Positions 7,222 to 12,954 of a stretch of DNA of 23,055 nt are shown one piece after another. Under the pieces are notes generated by a model. That model was given only the letters and a program-made list of their open reading frames with translations. It was not told where the DNA came from and ran no database searches. Both the position numbers and the translations under genes were made by a program. Origin of the DNA: an uncultured Lachnospiraceae bacterium (GTDB taxonomy: Bacteria > Bacillota > Clostridia > Lachnospirales > Lachnospiraceae). The stretch covers positions 1 to 23,055 of the forward strand of contig CAJUSJ010000060.1 in NCBI GenBank assembly GCA_910588865.1, read 5' to 3'. Positions within the stretch are counted from its first letter, which is position 1. Every line of letters begins with the position of its first letter.

Positions 7222-7514
7222 AAAATTACATGTATATCTTGGTGATGGCAGTGACCACTTATCTGATCCGGGTGATTCCTTTAACCCTTCTGAGAAAGGA
7301 GATCAGCAACAGGACCTTCCGCTCTTTCCTGACTTATGTGCCCTATGTGACCCTGGCGGTGATGACCTTTCCAGCCATCCTGGAGTCTACGGAGGAACCG
7401 TGGATCTCCTTTGTGGGGTTTGGGGCAGCCATGGTCATGGCCTACCGGGGAGTCAGCCTGTTCGCAGTGTCCATGGGGTGCTGCCTTTTGGTGTTTTTGC
7501 TGCAGTTAATGTGA
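7218..7514 (+). CDS. azlD: AzlD family branched-chain amino acid exporter, small subunit
   Basis: A 98-residue protein with three to four hydrophobic helices, partner of AzlC. Seen: the family N-terminus with VTTYLIRVIPLTLLRK, then SFLTYVPYVTLAVMTFPAIL and a GVSLFAVSMGCCLLVFLL terminal helix. The start ATG overlaps the azlC stop as ATGA, and GGAGGGAGG lies just upstream, so the two are translationally coupled. The usual family length is about 100 residues. Confidence 0.9.
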   Translation: MKNYMYILVMAVTTYLIRVIPLTLLRKEISNRTFRSFLTYVPYVTLAVMTFPAILESTEEPWISFVGFGAAMVMAYRGVSLFAVSMGCCLLVFLLQLM

Positions 7515-7532
7515 TGGGACAGGGCTGCCCCC

Positions 7533-7561
7533 TTGCCAGAAAATAGCGTATCTGGTAAAAT
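7533..7561 (+). promoter_or_regulatory. SigA-type promoter for the cyclophilin gene
   Basis: TTGCCA at 7533-7538 and TAAAAT at 7556-7561 with a 17-bp spacer, each 5 of 6 to consensus. The spacer is bounded by a small inverted repeat (CCAGA at 7536-7540, TCTGG at 7551-7555). Confidence 0.6.
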
Positions 7562-7595
7562 ATAACGGAATAAAGGAAAACACAGAAAGGAAACG

Positions 7596-8123
7596 ATGAG
7601 TATGAGCAACCCCATAGTAACCATCACCATGGAAAACGGCGATGTGATGAAGGCGGAGCTGTATCCTGAGATCGCTCCCAACACAGTGAATAATTTTATC
7701 AGTCTGGTGAAGAAGGGCTTTTATGACGGCCTGATCTTCCACAGGGTTATAAGCGGCTTTATGATTCAGGGCGGATGCCCGGAGGGGACAGGGACAGGAG
7801 GACCGGGATATTCCATCAAGGGTGAGTTTGCCCAAAACGGATTCCCCAACGATTTAAAGCATGAGCCGGGGGTGCTGTCCATGGCCCGCTCCATGTCGCC
7901 TGACTCCGCTGGCTCCCAGTTTTTTATTATGCACAAGAAAGCTCCCCATCTTGACGGGGCCTACGCGGCGTTCGGGAAAGTGACGGAAGGGATGGATATT
8001 GTGGACAAGATCGCGGACGCGCGGACGGATTACAGCGACAGGCCCATGAAGGAGCAGAAGATCCAGTCCATGACAGTGGATACCATGGGTGAGGAGTATC
8101 CGGACCCGGTTACGGTTTTATGA
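7596..8123 (+). CDS. Cyclophilin-type peptidyl-prolyl cis-trans isomerase
   Basis: Catalyses proline isomerisation during folding; cytoplasmic because no signal peptide is present. Seen: FHRVISGFMIQGG with catalytic R50, F55 and Q58, GTGGPGYSIKGEF, and LSMARSMSPDSAGSQFFIM, all diagnostic of cyclophilins. The length of 175 residues is typical of small bacterial PpiB-type enzymes. Start ATG 7596 follows AAAGGAAA. Its stop overlaps the start of the GNAT gene (ATGA), so the two form an operon. Confidence 0.95.
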   Translation: MSMSNPIVTITMENGDVMKAELYPEIAPNTVNNFISLVKKGFYDGLIFHRVISGFMIQGGCPEGTGTGGPGYSIKGEFAQNGFPNDLKHEPGVLSMARSMSPDSAGSQFFIMHKKAPHLDGAYAAFGKVTEGMDIVDKIADARTDYSDRPMKEQKIQSMTVDTMGEEYPDPVTVL

Positions 8124-8845
8124 CCAGAGAATACCCCGTCCCGGTAGAGGGACAGATCCACATGGTTGTAGTATCCGATGACAAGGAGGCTCTCCTGGCT
8201 GCCAAGGCGGCCGGGAAAGCCTCTGTTGAGTTGTGGAAAAATGACGGCGGGCCCTTTCTTGCCAGGTATGTGGTGGAATCCCCGGAGGATCTAAGCCAGG
8301 AGTATCTGGAAAGGGTGGTCAGGAGGCACCTGGGGCTTCCCTGGGAGATCCTTCGGACAGAGAGGCTTGTGATCCGGGAGTTTTGTCTGGGGGATGAGAC
8401 CTGTGTGCCAGAGGACCCGGAAGACGGGGAGGCGGACAGGACCTTTCGAGACAGGCAGCGCCTGAGAGAATATATCCAATGTCAGTACGGGTTCTACGGA
8501 TACGGCATCTGGGCGGTGACGGAGAGGCGGAGCGGCGTTATTGTGGGCAAGGCCGGGGTGACAAACGCGTGGTGGGAGTCAGAAGGAGGACAGGACCCAG
8601 GGGAGGCCCTGGAGCTGGGCTATCACATCTTTACCCCCTACCGGGAGAGGGGATACGGGAGGGAAGCCTGTCAGGGGATCCTGAGCTGGTGCCAGGAGAA
8701 CAGCGATTTCCCATATATTTACGCGAAAACGGACTCCCAAAATCAGAAGTCCGCGGGTTTGCTGGAAAAGCTGGGATTTTGCCTTACAGACCAAAGATGT
8801 AGCGGATCAGGGCAAAGACAGTTTCTGTTTCGTCGGAATTGCTGA
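8120..8845 (+). CDS. GNAT family N-acetyltransferase with an unrecognised N-terminal region
   Basis: Transfers an acetyl group from acetyl-CoA to an unknown amine. Seen: residues from about 79 carry the GNAT pattern RTERLVIREF, then a hydrophobic strand GVIVGKAGV, ELGYHIFTPYRERGYGREA (acetyl-CoA binding R-G-x-G) and NQKSAGLLEKLGF. This resembles the RimJ/RimL (Acetyltransf_3) subgroup. The first 78 residues, starting MTREYPVPVEGQ, are an extra region that I do not recognise, with an ELWKNDGGPF segment. Start ATG overlaps the cyclophilin stop by four bases. The 3' end overlaps the end of the convergent downstream gene by 62 bp. Confidence 0.85.
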   Translation: MTREYPVPVEGQIHMVVVSDDKEALLAAKAAGKASVELWKNDGGPFLARYVVESPEDLSQEYLERVVRRHLGLPWEILRTERLVIREFCLGDETCVPEDPEDGEADRTFRDRQRLREYIQCQYGFYGYGIWAVTERRSGVIVGKAGVTNAWWESEGGQDPGEALELGYHIFTPYRERGYGREACQGILSWCQENSDFPYIYAKTDSQNQKSAGLLEKLGFCLTDQRCSGSGQRQFLFRRNC

Positions 8846-9464
8846 TAACGCTTAAGTAGGAGGCGTCTTCCGACAGGCGCATGGAGCCGGCCAAAGCAGT
8901 GCCTTTTAAGTCCAGGGAGGAGGCTGTAGGGCGTCCCTGGCCGTCCAAGGAGAAGAAGAGCCGGTCTTCTACCGCGGACAGAATATCGGCGGGAAGGAGC
9001 TTTTCCAAGTCAGCAAGGCCGTCTAAGGCGGCGTAGTGATCCGCGCTTTCCTGGTCGGAGATGATGATGTCCAGATCCTTGCTGGCTACCAGCGCGGAAA
9101 TCTTGGCCATGGAGGCGTAGCTTAACTCAGTGGCATTGTCCCCGTAGGTGATGTACATGGACTCCACATAGACGGGCTGCTTCTCGCCGAATCCCATATG
9201 ATCATGGAAATCCTGTTCCAGGATGGAGGTATCCATGTCCTGGGAAGAGAGGTTGTTGAGGACAACGCAGTAAAGGCCCGGATGTATAGAGATATTGCGC
9301 ACAGAGGTAACGACCACACTGATCAGCAGGAAGGCCAGAACCACTCCTCCGATGTGAATCTTGTAATACTCCCAGATATACCATAGCTTGTCCTGGAAGG
9401 ACATGTCTTTCAGCTTCTGGCTTTCCGCGCGGACTTCTTCTCTTAATTGGTCTTTTAATGACAT
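8784..9464 (-). CDS. Unknown single-pass membrane protein with binding-protein-like external part
   Basis: A 226-residue protein I cannot assign to a named family. Seen: a charged, helical N-terminus (about 36 residues, probably cytoplasmic), one transmembrane helix at about residues 39-53, and an external part of about 170 residues. The segment DIIISDQESADHYAALDGLADLEKLLP looks like the lobe of extracellular solute-binding proteins, where a DVI..D......Y...G.L.DL pattern is common; this is a resemblance only. The start at 9464 is supported by AGGGATC upstream, which is weak. It is divergent from the DUF624 gene across a 161-bp gap, and its 3' end overlaps the GNAT gene. Confidence 0.75.
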   Translation of the reverse strand: MSLKDQLREEVRAESQKLKDMSFQDKLWYIWEYYKIHIGGVVLAFLLISVVVTSVRNISIHPGLYCVVLNNLSSQDMDTSILEQDFHDHMGFGEKQPVYVESMYITYGDNATELSYASMAKISALVASKDLDIIISDQESADHYAALDGLADLEKLLPADILSAVEDRLFFSLDGQGRPTASSLDLKGTALAGSMRLSEDASYLSVISNSDETETVFALIRYIFGL

Positions 9465-9509
9465 AGATGATCCCTCATTTCTGGATATTGTGGATTGAAC
9501 GCACTTCTT

Positions 9510-9538
9510 ATTCTACCATAGAATCCCGGTCCTGTTCA
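9510..9538 (-). promoter_or_regulatory. Candidate promoter for the membrane-anchored unknown gene
   Basis: On the minus strand TGAACA (9533-9538) and TAGAAT (9510-9515) are separated by 17 bp. The -35 box is only 4 of 6 to consensus, so this is moderate. Confidence 0.4.
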
Positions 9539-9567
9539 TAAATTTTCTATGAAATCCCTGGAGCAAA

Positions 9568-9596
9568 TTGATTTTTCCCGCAAGATTCGATATAAT
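9568..9596 (+). promoter_or_regulatory. SigA-type promoter for the DUF624 gene
   Basis: TTGATT at 9568-9573 and a perfect TATAAT at 9591-9596 with a 17-bp spacer, 30 bp before the start codon. Confidence 0.7.
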
Positions 9597-9625
9597 GAAA
9601 GACAATAGCTCAAGAAAAGAGGGAA

Positions 9626-10318
9626 ATGCCCATGTTAGCAGGTTTCTTTAACTATGATAATCCAGTGTGGCGGTTTATCGGAAAATTCTGGGATGTGCTG
9701 GTGGTCAACCTTTTGTGGGTCATCTGCAGCGTTCCGGTCTTCACCATAGGGGCTTCCACCACTGCCATGTATTATGTGACCCTTAAGTTGGCCCGGGACG
9801 AGGACGGGTACACGTTCCGCTCATTTTTTAAATCTTTTAAAGAGAATTTTAAGCAGGCCACTGCCATCTGGCTCATCTTCCTGGCCGCGGGCGCGGTTCT
9901 GGGGTTTGACCTGTACTATTTTTTCCGGATAGCGGAGGCCTCTGGTTTCCGCACAGTGATGATCTCCGTGTTCCTGGCCATGGCTTTTGTATTCCTGGCC
10001 ATGTTCACTTATGTGTTTCCTCTCCAGGCCCGCTTTTATAATCCTGTAAAGAGGACGATTTTTAACGCGTTTTTCATGGCGATCCGCCATCTGTTCCAGA
10101 CCATCGGGATGCTGGCGGCGGATGGGGTGATCTTGTTTTTGTCCGTTACCTACATTCCTCAGCTGAGTATTTTCGGAGTGGCTCTGATCGCGTTTTTCAA
10201 TTCTTATATGCTCAACAGCGTGTTCAGTAAGTATATGCCAAAGCAGGAGGACCCGGCGGATATGGAGATGCGGCCTCTGTTTGCGGATGAGGAGGAAAAG
10301 GGGAGATTTGACAAATAA
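9626..10318 (+). CDS. DUF624 (YesL family) integral membrane protein
   Basis: A 230-residue membrane protein of the DUF624/YesL family, often found near carbohydrate uptake genes in Firmicutes; no reaction is established. Seen: the typical N-terminus F-F-N-Y-D-N-P-V-W-R-F-I-G-K, then WDVLVVNLLWVICSVPVFTIGAS (residues 23-45), TTAMYYVTLKL with the family's conserved stretch after the first helix, and about four further hydrophobic helices ending near residue 195, followed by an acidic cytoplasmic tail. AAGAGGGAAA lies upstream of ATG 9626. It is divergent from the membrane-anchored unknown gene, which may share its regulation. Confidence 0.88.
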   Translation: MPMLAGFFNYDNPVWRFIGKFWDVLVVNLLWVICSVPVFTIGASTTAMYYVTLKLARDEDGYTFRSFFKSFKENFKQATAIWLIFLAAGAVLGFDLYYFFRIAEASGFRTVMISVFLAMAFVFLAMFTYVFPLQARFYNPVKRTIFNAFFMAIRHLFQTIGMLAADGVILFLSVTYIPQLSIFGVALIAFFNSYMLNSVFSKYMPKQEDPADMEMRPLFADEEEKGRFDK

Positions 10319-10332
10319 GACAGGACATGGAT

Positions 10333-10359
10333 AAAGCCGGGTAGGATATGCCCGGCTTT
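10333..10359. terminator. Hairpin terminator between convergent genes
   Basis: A perfect 9-bp inverted repeat AAAGCCGGG / CCCGGCTTT with a 9-nt loop. The A and T ends of the stem give a short T-run on either strand, so it can serve both the DUF624 gene and the convergent PAQR gene. Confidence 0.65.
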
Positions 10360-10383
10360 GAGTTTAGGGTTATGTGAGGCTTC

Positions 10384-11037
10384 TTATGCCACAAACCGGT
10401 ACATCATCACATAGTGGCAAAAGCTGCCGCCCATGACGAACAGGTGGAAGATCTCATGGGAGCCGAAATGGCGGTGGCGGGAGTTGAACAGGGGCATCTT
10501 CAAGGCATAGATCACGCCCCCGGCGGTGTAGATCAGGCCTCCTGCCAGCAGCCAGCCGAAAGCTGCCGGAGGAAGAGCGCGGACAATCTTTCCAAAAGCC
10601 AGGACGCACACCCATCCCATGGCGATATACAGTACAGAGGAGAACCACTTAGGGCAGGTGATCCAGAACCCTTTGATGAGGATTCCCAGAATAGCGATGG
10701 ACCACACCAGAGCCAGAAGGCCCCATCCGGTCCGGTCCCCCAAAACCACCATGCACACAGGGGTGTAGGTTCCCGCTATGAGGATGAAGATCATCATGTG
10801 GTCCGCTTTGCGCAGCAGCTTATTGACCTTGGGAGAGATGTCTAAGGTGTGGTAAATGGTGCTGGCGGCGTAGAGAAGAATCATGCTGGAGATAAACACG
10901 GCCAGAGCGGTGATCGTCACCCCTCCCCCGTCCCTGTAGGCTTTTAAAAGCAGGGGAGTGGCCGCGAATATGGCCAGGATCATGGCGATAAAGTGGGTGA
11001 TGGCGCTGCCGGGATCTTTAATGTGAAGCTTTGTCAT
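10384..11037 (-). CDS. Hemolysin III / PAQR-type (YplQ-like) seven-helix membrane protein
   Basis: A 217-residue integral membrane protein of the hemolysin III family, related to eukaryotic adiponectin/progestin receptors; the family is thought to be metal-dependent hydrolases, and the bacterial role is unsettled. Seen: SAITHFIAMILAIFAATPLLL, STIYHTLDISPKVNKLLRKADH (quoted from the third-helix region), HMMIFILIAGTYTP and the C-terminal HRHFGSHEIFHLFVMGG with histidines that form the metal site together with the Y-H-T-L and H-M motifs. I chose ATG 11037 because AGGAGG lies 6 bp upstream; an upstream in-frame ATG at 11088 lies before that site and adds 17 residues with no family resemblance. 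Confidence 0.9.
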   Translation of the reverse strand: MTKLHIKDPGSAITHFIAMILAIFAATPLLLKAYRDGGGVTITALAVFISSMILLYAASTIYHTLDISPKVNKLLRKADHMMIFILIAGTYTPVCMVVLGDRTGWGLLALVWSIAILGILIKGFWITCPKWFSSVLYIAMGWVCVLAFGKIVRALPPAAFGWLLAGGLIYTAGGVIYALKMPLFNSRHRHFGSHEIFHLFVMGGSFCHYVMMYRFVA

Positions 11038-11154
11038 GGAAAACCTCCTTTTTGAGAACGTCCGCCCCAAGCCGGGGCCTGGCGGCACAGGGTAATAACA
11101 GTGGCAAACGATTGTATGGAAATCGAGGATAAAAGTGTCGATAACTGTTACATG

Positions 11155-11169
11155 TAGTTTTTAAAACTA
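11155..11169. repeat. 15-bp perfect palindrome in the PAQR-rluA divergent gap
   Basis: TAGTTTT and AAAACTA flank a single T, in an AT-rich stretch upstream of the pseudouridine synthase gene. A second pair of 7-bp arms, TAACAGT at 11096-11102 and ACTGTTA at 11144-11150, lies nearby. These could be operators or chance features of AT-rich promoter DNA. I could not identify a convincing -35/-10 pair here. Confidence 0.3.
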
Positions 11170-11255
11170 TATTATCTATTTTTATATACTATAACATGCC
11201 GGAGAGAAAAAAGCAAGCTGAGATTGTGACAAACTTAATGAGGGAGGCAGTGGGA

Positions 11256-12023
11256 ATGTTGGAAGTATTGTATGAAGACAGGGAAATCATCGTGGTGAAG
11301 AAGCCGGTGGGCATGGAATCTCAGTCCGCCGCCTCTTTTGTCCCGGACATGGTCAGCGAGATTAAGAAACATATCCACAATTTATACCCAGACAAGGGGG
11401 AACCTTATGTGGGAGTTATCCACAGGCTGGACAAACCCGTAGGCGGAGTCATGGTGTACGCGAAGACGAAAAAGGCCGCGGCTGCCCTTAGTAAGCAGGT
11501 TCAGGACAGAACCATGGGAAAAGTGTATATGGCTGTCGTTTGTGGAAGGATTGTGGATAATGTGGAAAACTTTGTGGATTATTTGTTGAAAGACAGGGGA
11601 ATGAATCAGTCGAAAATTGTGGAAAAAGGGACAAACGGGGCGAAAAGGGCAGAATTAAGGTACCAGGTGGTGGACAGACTGGAGGAACCGGAGCCCCTTT
11701 CCCTGGTGGAGATCCAGTTATCCACAGGGCGTCACCACCAGATCCGGGTCCAGTTCGCGAGGCATGGGCTGCCGCTGTGGGGAGATAACCGGTACAATCC
11801 GGCATTTATCCACAGGGAAACCACTGGGGGCAAAAAAGGGAGACCGTCTGTGGCACTGGCTGCCTGCGGGCTTTCCTTTGTCCACCCTGCCGCGGGAAAG
11901 AAGATGACATTTCAGGTCAGGCCGGAGGGAGAGATTTTTGAGAGATTTGATTTTCTGAACACCTACCCCCCATCCGGCGGCGGTTTTTTATGTACACGGG
12001 GCGGAGAGGAATATGGCCCCTAA
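11256..12023 (+). CDS. RluA-family RNA pseudouridine synthase
   Basis: Converts specific uridines in rRNA or tRNA to pseudouridine. Seen: LEVLYEDREIIVVKKPVG at the N-terminus, the catalytic motif GVIHRLDKPVGGVMVYAK with Asp D59, and the RluA C-terminal pattern PLSLVEIQLSTGRHHQIRVQF and LPLWGDNRYN. No S4 domain is present, as in the short RluA/TruC-like group. I chose ATG 11256 because GGGAGG lies 8 bp upstream; an open frame from 11196 adds 20 residues outside the domain. The last dozen residues (about FLCTRGGEEYGP) and the stop codon are encoded inside the first copy of the GC-rich hairpin repeat, so the native C-terminus has been replaced or extended by the repeat. Confidence 0.9.
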   Translation: MLEVLYEDREIIVVKKPVGMESQSAASFVPDMVSEIKKHIHNLYPDKGEPYVGVIHRLDKPVGGVMVYAKTKKAAAALSKQVQDRTMGKVYMAVVCGRIVDNVENFVDYLLKDRGMNQSKIVEKGTNGAKRAELRYQVVDRLEEPEPLSLVEIQLSTGRHHQIRVQFARHGLPLWGDNRYNPAFIHRETTGGKKGRPSVALAACGLSFVHPAAGKKMTFQVRPEGEIFERFDFLNTYPPSGGGFLCTRGGEEYGP

Positions 12024-12040
12024 AGAGGCCCCGCCCCGGC
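11991..12040 (+). repeat. GC-rich hairpin repeat, copy 1
   Basis: First of three related 50-bp copies beginning TGTACACGGGGCGG and ending CCCCGCCCCGGC. It folds as an outer stem CGGGGCGG/CCGCCCCG, a 10-nt bulge containing an SD-like GAGGA followed by ATG, and an inner stem with a TAAA loop. In this copy the inner stem has one mismatch (C.A). A second inverted repeat (CCAGCAG at 12045-12051, CTGCTGG at 12067-12073) follows. The TAA in the loop serves as stop codon of the pseudouridine synthase gene. Confidence 0.85.
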
Positions 12041-12211
12041 GCGGCCAGCAGGGGGAAGGGCTACCTCTGCTGGATAAGAAAAAAATGGAAGGGGAAGCCA
12101 TACATAAGACCAGCCCAAAGGGACATACTGATAGTGTACAAATGAAGTACAAATCAAAAACAGGCGAGTCCATGGTTCAGCCGTGTAAAGAACTGAAGAT
12201 GGAACAGCGCA

Positions 12212-12239
12212 GGGGAGGCCGGCGGGCTTCCCCGTTTTT
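12212..12239 (+). terminator. Rho-independent terminator-like hairpin just before repeat copy 2
   Basis: GGGGAGGCC at 12212-12220 pairs with GGCTTCCCC at 12225-12233 (9 bp, one G.T), 4-nt loop, followed by GTTTTT. It fits a terminator for transcription coming from the pseudouridine synthase gene, or may be part of the repeat unit, since copy 1 is also preceded by a run of T. Confidence 0.6.
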
Positions 12240-12241
12240 GA

Positions 12242-12291
12242 TGTACACGGGGCGGAAAGGAGTATGGCCGCTAAAGCGGCCCCGCCCCGGC
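12242..12291 (+). repeat. GC-rich hairpin repeat, copy 2
   Basis: The best-preserved copy: outer stem CGGGGCGG/CCGCCCCG, bulge AAAGGAGTAT, and a perfect 6-bp inner stem GGCCGC/GCGGCC with loop TAAA. A second small hairpin follows (CGAG 12296-12299 and CTCG 12320-12323 enclosing GGGG/CCCC), and CTCGATT then leads directly into copy 3. It differs from copy 1 mainly at inner-stem and bulge bases. Confidence 0.88.
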
Positions 12292-12326
12292 ACGGCGAGC
12301 AGGGGAAGAACCTCCCCAACTCGATT

Positions 12327-12376
12327 TGTACACGGGGCGGAAAGGAGTATGGCCGCTAAAGTGGCCCCGCCCCGGC
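12327..12376 (+). repeat. GC-rich hairpin repeat, copy 3 (lacks the second hairpin)
   Basis: Starts 35 bp after copy 2 and differs from it by one base in the inner stem (GTGGCC, giving a G.T pair). After CCCCGGC it goes directly to TCGATT, the same bases that end the copy 2 unit, so the second hairpin has been cleanly lost. Confidence 0.88.
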
Positions 12377-12408
12377 TCGATTACATACCGGACAGTGGCG
12401 GCAGGGGA

Positions 12409-12792
12409 TCACAGATCCTCCCGGATCCATTCCAGAAATTCCAGGCAGTCGTTTTTGATGTGTTCCGGCGGGTCCAGCTTCAGCGCGTTTAAAAAGGCGT
12501 CCCTGGCCCGGGACAGGATGGCGGCCCTCTTTTGGGGAGCGGCCTTCATGGCGGAGTAGTAGAGGGCATAGCCCATGCGGTACTGCCAGGGCCAGGTGTA
12601 GCCGGCCCGGGGCCTGATCTCCTCCAGCACCAGGACAGCCATGGAGTATTGGCCCATATTGTTGCAGGCCACCGCCAGTTCTCCCAAAAGCTCATCGGTC
12701 CGTTTGGAGGCCGGAAGCTCCAGGATAGCCTGGATGGTATGCTGGTGCTCTCCGGCCTGATACCACATGGCGATCTGTTCAGTCAATGTCAT
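12409..12792 (-). CDS. Small TPR-like protein of unknown role
   Basis: A 127-residue, soluble, helical protein. Seen: helix pairs resembling tetratricopeptide repeats, for example LLGELAVACNNMGQYSMAVLVLEE (residues 35-58) and RARDAFLNALKLDPPEHIKND (residues 93-113), where the L..A.N..G.Y..A...LE and A...F..AL.LDP patterns are typical. There is no signal peptide, membrane helix or enzymatic motif. AGAGAGGAATCC lies upstream of the ATG. It is divergent from the molybdoenzyme gene and convergent with the pseudouridine synthase. Probably a protein-interaction adaptor (inference). Confidence 0.75.
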   Translation of the reverse strand: MTLTEQIAMWYQAGEHQHTIQAILELPASKRTDELLGELAVACNNMGQYSMAVLVLEEIRPRAGYTWPWQYRMGYALYYSAMKAAPQKRAAILSRARDAFLNALKLDPPEHIKNDCLEFLEWIREDL

Positions 12793-12894
12793 AGATAGGA
12801 TTCCTCTCTGTGTTTGTCAAAAGCATACCATACAGGCGGGGAGGACGGAAGGGGATATTTTTAAGTCTTTTTGGGGAAAAATGGCAAAAAGCTG

Positions 12895-12924
12895 TTGAAA
12901 ACCCAAAAAGTGTGGTAGGATATA
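12895..12924 (+). promoter_or_regulatory. Candidate promoter for the molybdoenzyme gene
   Basis: TTGAAA at 12895-12900 followed 17-18 bp later by GGATATA (12918-12924). The -10 box is imperfect. It lies in the 162-bp gap between divergent genes; the ribosome binding site GGAGG at 12944-12948 is 6 bp before the ATG. Confidence 0.4.
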
Positions 12925-12954
12925 TAGAAATAAATAAAACCTTGGAGGTGTCTA

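Larger units (their letters stand above)
12024..12408. other. Gene-free 385-bp stretch between convergent genes, rich in repeats and hairpins
   Basis: This stretch separates the 3' ends of the pseudouridine synthase and TPR-like genes. It holds most of repeat copy 1, all of copies 2 and 3, a terminator-like hairpin at 12212-12239 and a 170-bp spacer (12074-12211) in which I recognise nothing. Open frames crossing it encode low-complexity A/P/R/G-rich peptides produced by the repeats, and I do not regard them as genes. Confidence 0.7.

Noticed and set aside
11062..11087. GC-rich hairpin upstream of the PAQR gene
   Set aside because: A short GCCCC/GGGGC stem exists in the leader, but it has no T-run, no known motif and no match elsewhere in the window; could be chance.
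11991..12376. CRISPR array
   Set aside because: Only three 50-bp copies with unequal spacing (201 and 35 bp), internal hairpins and no cas genes.
12013..12492. Plus-strand open frame through the hairpin repeats (A/P/R/G-rich peptide)
   Set aside because: The translation repeats because the DNA repeats, and it runs antisense into the TPR-like gene. Treated as spurious, although the SD-ATG in the repeat bulge is reported as a finding.
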